A DNA stretch of 64,000 bases, taken from Georgenia daeguensis (GTDB lineage: Bacteria; Actinomycetota; Actinomycetes; Actinomycetales; Actinomycetaceae). The position numbers and the translations under genes were made by a program. Shown here piece after piece: positions 52,687-61,134 of the stretch. The stretch covers positions 62,001-126,000 of the forward strand of contig NZ_BAABBA010000001.1 in assembly GCF_039537705.1 (NCBI RefSeq), read 5' to 3'. Each line of letters starts with the position of its first letter. The first letter of the stretch is position 1. The notes below the pieces were generated by a model. It had not been told where the DNA came from. It searched no databases and saw only the letters and a list, made by a program, of their open reading frames with translations.

Positions 52687-52842
52687 GCTGGCGAGTCTAC
52701 GGCGGGCGCCCCGGGCCGACGGCGGACCCTGCCGGGCGCGGTGCGCCGCGGTTCCGGGCGTCCGGGCGAGGCGCGCAGCACGGTATGGTTGGCTGGGTAA
52801 AACCAAGTACGGGGGTGGGCGGCCGTGCCGCGAGGAGGAGCG

Positions 52843-53436
52843 ATGTCCTGGACCGACCCGCGCTCGCGGTTGCGCGGGGAGCTCGCGCGCTACACCGCCC
52901 GTTCGTGGCGGGTGCCCCTCGGACGCGGCGTGGTGACGCTGCTGGTGGGGGTGGCGCTCCTCCTGGCCCCGCTGACCTCCCTCGCGGCGGTCGTCACCGT
53001 GCTCGGCGTCGGGGTGCTGGCCGACGGGGTCGTGTCGGTCGTGCAGGGAGTTCTCGCGCGCGGCCAGTGGGGGTCGTCCTGGCGGCTCGTCCGCGGCGTC
53101 GCCGGGGTGCTCGCCGGGCTCTTCCTGGTGTGGCAGCCGTCCATCACCGCGAACAGCTTCATGGTGCTGACCGGCGCCGCCGCCCTCGTCACCGGCATGG
53201 TGATGCTCGCCGTCTCCGTGCAGACCCGGGCCCTCGCGCCGGGCACCTGGTCGGGCGGCGTGGTCGCCGGGGTCCTTCTCGCGCTGCTCGGGGTTCTGCT
53301 CATGCTCTTCCCGACGGCGGCGCTGCTGCTGGTCACGGTCGTCGTCGGGATCGGGTCGCTGGTCGCCGGCGCCGCGCTGATCGCCCACGGCTGGCGGCTG
53401 CGACGGGCGTGGCGGGAGCTCGACCGCGCCGCCTGA
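52843..53436 (+). CDS. HdeD/DUF308 family membrane protein
   Basis: A 197-residue protein with six short hydrophobic helices in paired repeats: RGVVTLLVGVALLLAPLTSL, VRGVAGVLAGLFLVWQPSIT and VVAGVLLALLGVLLMLFPTA are the DUF308 repeats. HdeD is an acid-resistance protein in E. coli; role here unknown. ATG 52843 has GAGGAGGAG upstream. Confidence 0.92.
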   Translation: MSWTDPRSRLRGELARYTARSWRVPLGRGVVTLLVGVALLLAPLTSLAAVVTVLGVGVLADGVVSVVQGVLARGQWGSSWRLVRGVAGVLAGLFLVWQPSITANSFMVLTGAAALVTGMVMLAVSVQTRALAPGTWSGGVVAGVLLALLGVLLMLFPTAALLLVTVVVGIGSLVAGAALIAHGWRLRRAWRELDRAA

Positions 53437-53460
53437 GCGTCGGCCGTCGGGGGTCGGTGC

Positions 53461-54480
53461 TCAGCCCAGGCCGAGCGCCGCGAGCGCCCCGGGTGGGAGC
53501 AGCGCGTAGCCGACGAAGGCGACCACGTCGATGAGGGTGTGCGCCACGACGAGCGGCATGGTGCGGCGTCGTCGGCGGTAGTACTGGCCGAAGATCAGGC
53601 CCATCACCACGTTGCCGAGGAACGGCCCGAACCCCTGGTACAGGTGGTAGGCGCCGCGCGTGACCGCGCTCGCGGCCAGGACGGCCGGGGGTCGCCAGCC
53701 CAGCTGCTCGAGGCGTTCGATGAGGTACCCCGCGACCACCACCTCCTCGAGCAGGGCGTTCTGCAGCGCGGCGAGGACGAGCACCGGCACGGTCCACCAG
53801 TGGTCGTTCAGGGTGGCTGCCTGGACCTCGACCGTGATGCCCAGCGCCCGCCCGGCGAGATACAGGCCCAGGCCCGGGACGCCGATGAGCGCCGCGAGGC
53901 CCACGCCGGCGGCGAGGTTGCGCCCGGGGCGCCGCCAGTCCAGCCCGATGCGTGCGGTGGCCCGGCGACCCGGCTCGGAGAGCAGGTAGAGGGCGAGGGC
54001 GACCGGGACCAGTGCGAAGCCGATCGACAGCAGCTGGTAGGTGAGGTCGAGGTACGGGCGCGGCGAGCGCGAGGGGTTCATCGCCGTGCTCTGCTGGCCC
54101 AGCGGGGTCACGAGGGTGAGCCGGGCCACGATGTTGACGAGGGCGTAGACCGCCGACTGGCCCAGGGAGAGCCCCAGGACGATGAGCACCTCGCTGCGCA
54201 GGCGGGAGCGCAGGGGACCGAGAGCGACCCCTGCCGGGATCTGCGCCGCCGTGGCGGTCGACGTTTCCGCGGGCCCTGGTGCGGCGGCCCCGGACTGGGC
54301 GGCGGCCACGGACTGTGCTTCGGCGGGCTGTGGCGCAGCGGTCCGGGCGGCCCCGGTCTGGGTGGCGGCCCCGGTCTGGGTGGCGGCCCCGGACTGGGCG
54401 GCGGCCACGGACTGCGCCGCCGTGGTGGGCGTCGTGCCGGCGGGGATCGTCCTGTCGTCCACCGGCTCAGTGTCCCTCAC
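53461..54480 (-). CDS. CPBP-family intramembrane metalloprotease
   Basis: A 339-residue protein. The first 85 residues are a repetitive Ala/Gln/Thr/Gly region (AATQTGAATQTGAA, AAAQSGAA) encoded by short in-frame repeats. The CPBP (Abi/CaaX-like) core follows: motif 1 ALLEEVVVAGYLIERL, motif 2 AYHLYQGFGPFLGN and motif 3 VVAHTLIDVVAFVG, supplying Glu and His metal ligands. The usual EExxxR arginine is replaced by Ala, as in the 'EEVVV' actinobacterial branch. GTG start 54480. Confidence 0.9.
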   Translation of the reverse strand: MRDTEPVDDRTIPAGTTPTTAAQSVAAAQSGAATQTGAATQTGAARTAAPQPAEAQSVAAAQSGAAAPGPAETSTATAAQIPAGVALGPLRSRLRSEVLIVLGLSLGQSAVYALVNIVARLTLVTPLGQQSTAMNPSRSPRPYLDLTYQLLSIGFALVPVALALYLLSEPGRRATARIGLDWRRPGRNLAAGVGLAALIGVPGLGLYLAGRALGITVEVQAATLNDHWWTVPVLVLAALQNALLEEVVVAGYLIERLEQLGWRPPAVLAASAVTRGAYHLYQGFGPFLGNVVMGLIFGQYYRRRRRTMPLVVAHTLIDVVAFVGYALLPPGALAALGLG

Positions 54481-54510
54481 GAACCTGCCGGGACGACGTC
54501 GCCAGACGCG

Positions 54511-54610
54511 GTGCGTCAGGTGGCCGGCCGTGCCGGACGTGCGTCAGGCGGGCGACCCTGCCGGGAGAGCAGGCCGCGGGCAACCCTGCAGGGCGGGTGC
54601 GTCAGGCGGG
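54511..54610. repeat. scattered copies of a stop-proximal 10-13-bp motif
   Basis: GTGCGTCAGG occurs at 54511, 54539 and 54598. The last copy contains the stop of the TetR gene (54602-54604, read on the minus strand); the others repeat it downstream. Confidence 0.55.
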
Positions 54611-55195
54611 CTCGCGGCGGGCGCCGGCGATGAGCGCGCGGGCGATGGCCTTGGCGTCGAGGGCGGTCTGCGGCGAGCCGGTGATCGGCGCGGTCGCCAT
54701 CGCACCGTTCGCGACGATGTAGAGCTGCTCCGTGAGCGCCTCCGCCCGCTCCGGCGGTAGCTCGAGCCCCGACACCAGCTCGGCGAGCGCCGAGCGGAAC
54801 GCGCGCTTGTGGTCACGGACCGCCGTCGCCACGCGGGGAGCGTCGTCCCCGAGCTCCCCGAACGCGTTGATGAAGGCGCAGCCCCGGAACGTCTCCTCCG
54901 CGAACCATGAGGACATCCAGTCGAAGACCGCCAGGACGGCCTCCTCCGCGCCAGCCGGGCGCCGCTCGTCGACGTACTGACGGACGGACGTCAAGATCGC
55001 GGCGTCGCGCTCCCGCAACGTGGCCTCGATCAGATCGTCCTTGGAGCGGAAGGTGCGGTACAGCCGCTTGAGGGGCACGCCGGCGGCGGCCCGCACGGCG
55101 TCCATCCCCACGGCCTGGATGCCGTGCTCGTAGTAGAGCGACGACGCCGCACCGACGAGCGCCTCACGGTCGGAACCGGGGTCCGGGGTTGCCAC
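54602..55195 (-). CDS. TetR/AcrR-family repressor
   Basis: A 197-residue regulator: HTH at GIQAVGMDAVRAAAGVPLKR, LYRTFRSKDDLIEATLRERD. The C-terminal domain contains GCAFINAFGELGDDAPRVAT, typical of the TetR_C_33/AcrR group near oxidoreductases and hydrolases. The GTG at 55195 has a perfect AAGGAGG upstream. Divergent from the alpha/beta hydrolase operon with two identical-architecture operator sites between. Confidence 0.93.
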   Translation of the reverse strand: MATPDPGSDREALVGAASSLYYEHGIQAVGMDAVRAAAGVPLKRLYRTFRSKDDLIEATLRERDAAILTSVRQYVDERRPAGAEEAVLAVFDWMSSWFAEETFRGCAFINAFGELGDDAPRVATAVRDHKRAFRSALAELVSGLELPPERAEALTEQLYIVANGAMATAPITGSPQTALDAKAIARALIAGARREPA

Positions 55196-55214
55196 GTCGA
55201 AAACCTCCTTGACC

Positions 55215-55230
55215 GAGAACGATGGTTCTC
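55215..55230. promoter_or_regulatory. TetR operator 1
   Basis: GAGAACGATGGTTCTC: perfect 6-bp arms (GAGAAC/GTTCTC), 4-bp spacer. Twin of the site 35 bp away, in the TetR/hydrolase divergent promoter. Confidence 0.85.
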
Positions 55231-55249
55231 CTAGTGTAGCGACGCACGA

Positions 55250-55265
55250 GAGAACGAGCGTTCTC
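55250..55265. promoter_or_regulatory. TetR operator 2
   Basis: GAGAACGAGCGTTCTC: same GAGAAC/GTTCTC arms and 4-bp spacer as operator 1; it precedes the hydrolase start by 31 bp. Confidence 0.85.
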
Positions 55266-55295
55266 GGCCACGTCGCCCGTCCACGAGGAGTCACC

Positions 55296-56219
55296 ATGTC
55301 GACCACAGCCCTGGCCCCCCGCTCCGCCACCGGCGGGGCCGTCCGCTACCGCACCGCCGTCGTCGGCGGCCACACGCTCGCCTACCGGGAGGCGGGGGAC
55401 CCGGCCCGGCCCACCCTGGTTCTGCTCCACGGCTTCCCGACCAGCTCGCACATGTACCGGGGCCTGATGGCGGAGCTGGCCGGGGAGTACCACGTCCTCG
55501 CCCCCGACCACCTGGGCTTCGGCGCGAGCGACGCCCCGCCCGCCGACCAGGTGCGCTACACGTTCGAGCTCCTCACGGAGCTGACGCTGGGCCTGCTCGA
55601 CCAGCTGGGCCTCGGCAGGTTCGCCCTCTACGTCCAGGACTACGGCGCCCCGATTGGCCTGCGCATCGCGGCGCGCCAGCCCGAGCGGGTCACCGCGATC
55701 ATCAGCCAGTCGGGCAACGCCTACGAGGAGGGGTTCACCTCGTTCTGGGAGCCGCTCGTGACCTACGCGACCGCCCGGGCCGCCGGCGAGCGCCCCGACG
55801 ACACCGCCGTTCGTGCGCTCCTGACGCTGGAGGCGACCCGCTGGCAGTACACGCACGGCGTCCCGGCCGACCGGCTCGAGCGCATCTCCCCGGACACCTG
55901 GACCCTGGACCAGGCCAGGCTCGACCGCCCGGGCAACGCGGAGCTCCAGCTGGACCTGTTCGCCGACTACCTCTTCAACCTCGACGAGTACCCCGCGTTC
56001 CAGGCGATGTTCCGCGAGCACCGCCCGCCCCTGCTCGCCGTCTGGGGCCGGGGCGACGAGATCTTCGGGCCCGAGGGAGCGCGGGCCTTCGCCCGTGACC
56101 TCCCTGACGCCCGGATCCACCTCCTCGACGCCGGGCACTTCGCCCTCGAGACGCACCTGCCCGAGATCAGCCGGCTGGTGCGGGAGTTCCTCCGTGACGC
56201 TCTCGGTGATCAGCCGTGA
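55296..56219 (+). CDS. alpha/beta hydrolase, haloalkane dehalogenase/epoxide hydrolase-like
   Basis: A 307-residue alpha/beta hydrolase. The oxyanion motif is LLHGFPTSSHMYRGLM, the nucleophile elbow YVQDYGAPIGLRIA has Asp rather than Ser, as in haloalkane dehalogenases and epoxide hydrolases, and the catalytic His is in LDAGHFALETHLPE. APDHLGFGASDAP is the conserved strand 4. Whether it dehalogenates or opens epoxides cannot be told. ATG 55296 has GAGGAG upstream. Its stop overlaps the HPP gene start (GTGA). Confidence 0.92.
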   Translation: MSTTALAPRSATGGAVRYRTAVVGGHTLAYREAGDPARPTLVLLHGFPTSSHMYRGLMAELAGEYHVLAPDHLGFGASDAPPADQVRYTFELLTELTLGLLDQLGLGRFALYVQDYGAPIGLRIAARQPERVTAIISQSGNAYEEGFTSFWEPLVTYATARAAGERPDDTAVRALLTLEATRWQYTHGVPADRLERISPDTWTLDQARLDRPGNAELQLDLFADYLFNLDEYPAFQAMFREHRPPLLAVWGRGDEIFGPEGARAFARDLPDARIHLLDAGHFALETHLPEISRLVREFLRDALGDQP

Positions 56220-56689
56220 CGGCCGTGGAGGCGCCCGTAGGGGTGTCGCGGCTCCTCGTCCCCGGCGCGATCGCCACTGCGATGCTCGCGGCGCTGGCCG
56301 GCCTGGAGCTGCTCGGGCTGCCGACGTTCGCCATCCCGTTCGTCGCGACGGCCACCATCCTCGCCACCGCCCCGGGCAGCCCGCTGGCCAGGACGCGGAC
56401 CGTCGTGCTCGCCTACGGCCTCTCGCTGGTCGTCGCCCTGGCGATCGTGGACACGTGGGGCAGCTCGACCGCCGCCGCGGTCGTCGCCGCGGGCCTCGCC
56501 GTGCTGGTCACCGCCGTGGCCCGCGTCTCCCACCCGCCCGCGGCGGCCGGGGCGGCGATGGTCGGCCTGCAGGGCACCGAGTGGGTCTTCCTGCTCGGCG
56601 GCGTCCTGCCGGCGCTGGCCGCGCTGCTGGCGGTCGCCGTCGTCGCGGGCGTCCTCGTCCGCTCCTACCCGTACCGCCTGCACTGGTGA
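56216..56689 (+). CDS. HPP-family membrane protein
   Basis: A 157-residue protein with four to five helices. The family motif is VSHPPAAAGAAMVGLQG and FAIPFVATATILATAPGSPL is the N-terminal conserved stretch. Some HPP proteins transport nitrite; role here unknown. Translationally coupled to the hydrolase and probably under the TetR repressor. Confidence 0.92.
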   Translation: MTAVEAPVGVSRLLVPGAIATAMLAALAGLELLGLPTFAIPFVATATILATAPGSPLARTRTVVLAYGLSLVVALAIVDTWGSSTAAAVVAAGLAVLVTAVARVSHPPAAAGAAMVGLQGTEWVFLLGGVLPALAALLAVAVVAGVLVRSYPYRLHW

Positions 56690-56720
56690 CAGGGCGATCC
56701 CGGAAGGGCGAGGGCACAAC

Positions 56721-57008
56721 ATGGACATGTGGCTTGATCTGCACGAGCTGAGGGCTCGCGACCTGGTCGGCGAGGCGGAGAACGCACGGCGGCTCCGGGA
56801 GATCGGGCAGCGCGAGAGAGCCCGGCCCCGCGCCCACGGGTCGAGGCCCGGCGCGCGCCTCGAGGATATCGAGGGTCAGGTGCGGCGCATCCGTCGCATG
56901 GTTCGACGGGGTGAGGAGCGCGCCGTGGTCCTGCGGGAGATCTCCGCCGTCGTCTCGGCCCTCGACGGGTTGGCCGTCGACGTCCTGGAGGAGCACCTCA
57001 GGCACTGA
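56721..57008 (+). CDS. CsoR-like protein lacking metal ligands
   Basis: A 95-residue protein. Residues 1-45 form a charged helical part (WLDLHELRARDLVGEAENAR). Residues 46-95 align with CsoR/RcnR (DUF156) cores: RLEDIEGQVRRIRRMVRRGE, then ISAVVSALDGLAVDVLEEHL. The ligand Cys of helix 2 (YCID in CsoR) is Val-Val (RAVVLREIS), and the protein stops at LRH, before the second Cys, so copper cannot be bound in the normal way. ATG 56721 has GGGCGAGGG upstream. A true CsoR is at 61135-61416. Confidence 0.75.
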   Translation: MDMWLDLHELRARDLVGEAENARRLREIGQRERARPRAHGSRPGARLEDIEGQVRRIRRMVRRGEERAVVLREISAVVSALDGLAVDVLEEHLRH

Positions 57009-57110
57009 GGCGCCGGCGATGCCGGGCCCCGGGCCGCTGCGGGGACGTGGCGGCCCGGACGCCTGGCGAGGGACGGAAGGCGTGACGCGGTGGTGAGGCA
57101 CCATGGGGGC

Positions 57111-57788
57111 ATGAACGAGTCCGCCGTCTCCGCCGTCGTCTTCGACATGGACGGGATCCTGACCGACACCGAGACCATCTGGGACGAGGTCCGCCGCGGC
57201 CTCGCCGCGCGGGACGGCGTGCCGTGGCCCGAGGAGGCCACCCACGCGATGATGGGCATGTCCACGCCGGAGTGGTCCGAGTACATGGCCAGCACCGTCG
57301 GCGTCGACGGGGACGCGGCGGCGGTCGCCGAGCGCACGATCGGCGCCATGGCGGCGCGCTACCACGAGCACCTGCCCACCCTGCCGGGCGCGGTCGAGGC
57401 CGTCGAGCGGCTCTCGGAGCGCTGGCCGCTGGGCCTGGCTTCGTCCTCGCCCCGCCGCCTGATCGACGCCGTCCTGCGCGAGCTCGGGCTCACCGAGCGG
57501 TTCCGGGCCACGGTCTCGACCGAGGAGGTCGCGGCGGGCAAGCCGGCCCCGGACGGTTACGCGAAGGTCTGTGAGCTGCTCGGCGTGGACCCCGCGCGGG
57601 CCGTGGCCATCGAGGACTCCAGCAACGGGCTGCGCTCGGCGGCGGCCGCCGGCATGAAGGTCATCGCCGTGCCGCACGAGGCGTTCCCGCCCGCCGACGA
57701 CGCCCTAGCGCTCGCCGCGGCCGTGGTCGGCAGCCTCCACGAGGTGACGGTCGAGCTCGTGGAGGGACTCGTCGGCACAGGGCGCTAG
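57111..57788 (+). CDS. HAD-family phosphatase (beta-phosphoglucomutase-like)
   Basis: A 225-residue HAD hydrolase: motif I VVFDMDGILTDTE, motif II LASSSPRRLID, Lys in AGKPAPDGYAKV, motif IV AIEDSSNGLRSAAAAGM. The C1 cap and GLASSSPRR fit the sugar-phosphatase/beta-phosphoglucomutase group. ATG 57111. A hairpin follows the stop. Confidence 0.92.
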   Translation: MNESAVSAVVFDMDGILTDTETIWDEVRRGLAARDGVPWPEEATHAMMGMSTPEWSEYMASTVGVDGDAAAVAERTIGAMAARYHEHLPTLPGAVEAVERLSERWPLGLASSSPRRLIDAVLRELGLTERFRATVSTEEVAAGKPAPDGYAKVCELLGVDPARAVAIEDSSNGLRSAAAAGMKVIAVPHEAFPPADDALALAAAVVGSLHEVTVELVEGLVGTGR

Positions 57789-57794
57789 GACGAC

Positions 57795-57819
57795 GGCGGC
57801 GCGCAGCGTGCGCGCCGCC
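57795..57819. terminator. 11-bp stem with 3-base loop
   Basis: GGCGGCGCGCA (57795-57805) pairs perfectly with TGCGCGCCGCC (57809-57819). It lies between the HAD phosphatase and the convergent copA. Confidence 0.8.
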
Positions 57820-57829
57820 CCCTCATTGA

Positions 57830-57871
57830 ACGGATTTTGAGTCCGTCGCCTCGGCCGGTTGGGCGCCGTCG
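57830..57871 (-). other. tRNA-Leu-like 5' fragment (D-arm and anticodon arm only)
   Basis: On the minus strand, ACGGA-CTCAAAA-TCCGT (57846-57830) is a perfect 5-bp anticodon arm with a 7-base loop reading CAA, and GCC-CAACCGGCCGA-GGC (57864-57848) has the size and GG pair of a type II tRNA D-arm. No T-arm, variable arm or matching acceptor strand follows; the terminator hairpin comes instead. Either a tRNA remnant or a chance likeness. Confidence 0.3.
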
Positions 57872-57884
57872 CCCCGGCGATGCC

Positions 57885-60710
57885 TCAGCCCGCGCGGCGC
57901 AGCCGCAGCGAGTTCCCGACGACGATGACCGAGCTCGCCGCCATCGCCGCCCCCGCGATCATCGGGTTGAGCAGCCCGAGCGCGGCCAGCGGGATCGCGG
58001 CCACGTTGTAGGCGAACGCCCAGAACAAGTTCTGCTTGATGATCCGCAGCGTCCCGCGGGAGATGCGGATCGCCGTCGGGGCCGATCGCAGGTCGCCGCG
58101 CACGAGCGTGATGTCCGAGGCCTCGATGGCCACGTCGGTGCCGGTGCCCATCGCGAGCCCGAGGCCGCGCTGGCCGGCCTGGGCCAGGGCGGCGGCGTCG
58201 TTCACGCCGTCGCCGACCACCCCGACCACCCGGCCGCGATCCTGAAGGTCCTTGACGACGTCGAGCTTCTGGTCCGGCAGCACCTCGGCGATGACGTTCT
58301 CGGGCGCGATGCCCACCTGCGCGGCCACGCGCTCGGCGGCGGCGCGGTTGTCCCCGGTCAGCAGGTGCGGCGTGATGCCCAGCTCCTTCAGCTGCGCCAC
58401 CGCCTCGGCGGAGGTCGGCTTGACCTCGTCCCGCAGCGCCAGCACCCCGCGTGCCTCGCCGTCCCAGGCCACGACGACGGCGGTCGCGCCGTCGCCCTCG
58501 GCGTGGCGGTGGGCCCGGGCCACCTCGTCGTCCTCCCCGACGCCGCCCACTCCCTGCTCGGCGAGCCACGACGGGCGGCCGACGAGCACCTCGCGGGGCG
58601 TGCCGCCGTCGTCGACCGTGGCGGAGACGCCGCGGCCGGCGTGGTTGGAGAAGCCGCTGATGCGGGGGAGGGCGGTGCCGCCGGTGCGGGCCGCCTCGGT
58701 GATGGCGCGGGCGATGGGGTGCTCGCTGCCGGACTCGACGGCGCCGGCCAGGTGCAGGACCTGGGCGCGCAGGTCGTCGACGCCGGTGTCCGCTGCCGCG
58801 CCCACGACGTGCCGGGTGGGCGCCAGGGAGGGAGCCAGCACGTCGGCCAGCTGCATACGGCCCTCGGTGACGGTGCCGGTCTTGTCCAGGACCATCGTGT
58901 CGACCCGACGGGTCGACTCGAGGATCTCCGGTCCCTTGATCAGGATGCCGAGCTGCGCGGCGCGGCCGGTGCCGACGAGCAGCGCCGTCGGGGTCGCGAG
59001 GCCCAGAGCGCACGGGCAGGCGATGATCAGCACCGCGACGGCCGCCGTGAACGCCGCCTGCAGCGGGTTGTCGAGCAGCAGCCAGGCGGCGAAGGTGAGG
59101 ACGGCCAGGGCGATCACGATCGGCACGAAGACGGCGGAGATGCGGTCGGCGAGCCGCTGCACCGGCGCCTTGCCGGTCTGCGCCTGGCTGACCAGGCGGC
59201 CGATCTGGGCGAGGGTGGTCTCCTCGCCCACGCGGGTGGCGCGCACGAGCAGGTTGCCCGACGTGTTGACCGTCGCACCGACGACGTCGTCGCCCGGTCC
59301 GGCGTCGACCGGGACCGGCTCTCCGGTCAGCAGCGAGGTGTCCAGGGCGGAGATGCCCTCGACGACGACGCCGTCGGTGGCCACCTTCTCGCCCGGCCGG
59401 ACGGCGAAGAGGTCCCCCACGGCGAGGGTGTCGATCGGCACCCGCTCCTCCGAGCGGCGGCCGTCGGCGTCGAGCGTGACCCGGGCGACGTCCTTCGCGC
59501 CCAGGGAGAGCAGGGAGCGCAGGGCGTCGCCGGCGCGACGGCGCGAGCGGGACTCGGCGTAGCGGCCGGCGAGCAGGAACGTGGTCACCACGGCCGCGAC
59601 CTCGAAGTACAGCTCCGGGGTCATGCCGTGCTCGCCCTGCGCGGGGAAGAGCGTGAACTCCATGCGCATGCCGATCTCGCCGGCGCCGCCGAGCGTGATC
59701 GCCCACAGCGACCACAGCGTCGCCGCCGTGACGCCGAGGGAGACGAGCGTGTCCATCGTCGACGCGCCGTGGCGGGCGGCCCGGAACGCGGAGAGGTGGA
59801 ACGGCCAGGCGCCCCAGGTGACCACCGGCAGCGCGAGGAGGAGGACGACCCACTGCCAGCCGGTGAACTGCAGCGCCGGGACCATCGAGAGCAGGAGGAC
59901 CGGGAGGGTGAGGACCGCGGAGATCCTGAGCCTGCGCCTGAGGTCCTCCGCGCGGCGCTCGGCGGGGGAGGAGGTGTCGTGGGCGTTGGCGCCGACCGTG
60001 TCGCCGGCGACCGAGGCGGTCCCGCCGTCCGCCGGCGTCGTGCCGGTCGGGCGGCCTGCCTGCGAGGTCGTGGTCGGGCGGTCCGGCTGCGGGGTGGTCG
60101 CGCTGGCCGACGGGGCACCGGCCGACGCGCCGGCCGGGCCGCGGGAGCCGGTCACCCGGCCCGTGTAGCCCGCCGCCGCGACCGCGGCGACGAGGTCGCC
60201 GGGGTCGACGTCCTCGGTCAGCGTCACGTGCGCGGACTCGGTGGCGAGGTTGACCGTGGCGGTCGCGCCGGGGACCTTGTTGAGCCGCTTCTCCACCCGC
60301 GCCACGCAGGAGGAGCAGGTCATGCCGTCGACGGCGAGGTCCACCTCGCGCAGGACGGCCGGGGCGGCCGGCTGCGCCGTCGTCCCGGAGCCTGCGGTCT
60401 GCGCCGTCCCCCCGGAGCCTGCGGTCTGCGCCGTCGTCCCCGTGGCCGGCGCGGTGGAGCGGCGGCGCGTGACGGTGCCGGCGTACCCGGCCGCCTGGAT
60501 CGCGCCGACGAGGTCGGCGTCGCTGACGTCCTGGGTGAGCTCGACGTGCGCCGACTCGGTCGCCAGGTTCACCGTCGCGACGACGCCCGGCACCTTGTTG
60601 AGCTTCTTCTCCACGCGCGCCACGCAGGACGAGCACGTCATGCCGTCGACGGCGAGGTCGACCTCGGCGAGGGGTGCGAGCGGTGCGTGGGGATCGGTGG
60701 AGGTGGACAC
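57885..60710 (-). CDS. copA: copper-translocating P1B-type ATPase with two HMA domains
   Basis: A 941-residue CopA. Two N-terminal heavy-metal domains carry GMTCSSC at 23-29 and 129-135, separated by a TAQTAGSG repeat linker. Core motifs: IIACPCALGLATPTALLVGT (CPC metal site), VLDKTGTVTEG (phospho-Asp), SEHPIARAI (SEHP), HLLTGDN and GVVGDGVNDAAALAQAG. C-terminal helices include NLFWAFAYNVAAIPLAALGL, with the Tyr-Asn of Cu(I)-ATPases. It exports Cu(I). GTG 60710. Third gene of csoR-copZ-copA. Confidence 0.95.
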   Translation of the reverse strand: MSTSTDPHAPLAPLAEVDLAVDGMTCSSCVARVEKKLNKVPGVVATVNLATESAHVELTQDVSDADLVGAIQAAGYAGTVTRRRSTAPATGTTAQTAGSGGTAQTAGSGTTAQPAAPAVLREVDLAVDGMTCSSCVARVEKRLNKVPGATATVNLATESAHVTLTEDVDPGDLVAAVAAAGYTGRVTGSRGPAGASAGAPSASATTPQPDRPTTTSQAGRPTGTTPADGGTASVAGDTVGANAHDTSSPAERRAEDLRRRLRISAVLTLPVLLLSMVPALQFTGWQWVVLLLALPVVTWGAWPFHLSAFRAARHGASTMDTLVSLGVTAATLWSLWAITLGGAGEIGMRMEFTLFPAQGEHGMTPELYFEVAAVVTTFLLAGRYAESRSRRRAGDALRSLLSLGAKDVARVTLDADGRRSEERVPIDTLAVGDLFAVRPGEKVATDGVVVEGISALDTSLLTGEPVPVDAGPGDDVVGATVNTSGNLLVRATRVGEETTLAQIGRLVSQAQTGKAPVQRLADRISAVFVPIVIALAVLTFAAWLLLDNPLQAAFTAAVAVLIIACPCALGLATPTALLVGTGRAAQLGILIKGPEILESTRRVDTMVLDKTGTVTEGRMQLADVLAPSLAPTRHVVGAAADTGVDDLRAQVLHLAGAVESGSEHPIARAITEAARTGGTALPRISGFSNHAGRGVSATVDDGGTPREVLVGRPSWLAEQGVGGVGEDDEVARAHRHAEGDGATAVVVAWDGEARGVLALRDEVKPTSAEAVAQLKELGITPHLLTGDNRAAAERVAAQVGIAPENVIAEVLPDQKLDVVKDLQDRGRVVGVVGDGVNDAAALAQAGQRGLGLAMGTGTDVAIEASDITLVRGDLRSAPTAIRISRGTLRIIKQNLFWAFAYNVAAIPLAALGLLNPMIAGAAMAASSVIVVGNSLRLRRAG

Positions 60711-60865
60711 GCCAGACCTTTCTGGGTGGACGGTGGCCCGGCCGGCTCGTCGCCGGCCGGAGCCGTCACTGGGAGCGCCGTCTGGGCGCCTGCGGGTTGC
60801 CGCCCAGGGGGAACCCGGGGCGACGCGGGTGCGCGGGTGCTCGTCGGGCGCCTGCGGTGTCGTGC

Positions 60866-61114
60866 TCAGGCGTCGCGGCGGATCCCGGCCACGGTGTAGC
60901 CGGCCTCGTCCACGGCGGCCCGGAGGGCGTCGTCGTCGAGGACGGTGTCGGAGACGACCGTGACGGGCGAGACGCCGCCCGCGTTGAGCTGGATGGAGAC
61001 GTTCTTGACGGCGGGCAGGGCCTCGAGCTCGCTGGTCACGTGCTGGACGCAGTGGCCGCAGGTCATGCCCTCGACGTCGACGACGGTGGTGCGGTCGATC
61101 TCGGTGGTGCTCAT
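60866..61114 (-). CDS. copZ: copper chaperone, HMA domain
   Basis: An 82-residue HMA-domain protein with VDVEGMTCGHCVQHVTSELE, the CxxC Cu(I) site, and ferredoxin-like fold strands to the end. Hands copper to CopA. ATG 61114 has GAGGAG upstream; 20 bp after the csoR stop. Confidence 0.94.
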   Translation of the reverse strand: MSTTEIDRTTVVDVEGMTCGHCVQHVTSELEALPAVKNVSIQLNAGGVSPVTVVSDTVLDDDALRAAVDEAGYTVAGIRRDA

Positions 61115-61134
61115 GGGTTCTCCTCGCGCGGTGG

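Noticed and set aside
49894..52800. 968-codon plus-strand open frame across the flippase gene
   Set aside because: It is antisense to a clearly conserved membrane protein; its composition is Arg/Gly/Asp/His-rich as expected of the complement of a GC-rich gene.
57837..60899. 1020-codon plus-strand open frame over copA
   Set aside because: Antisense to copA, which has all P-type ATPase motifs; no recognisable domain in the plus frame.
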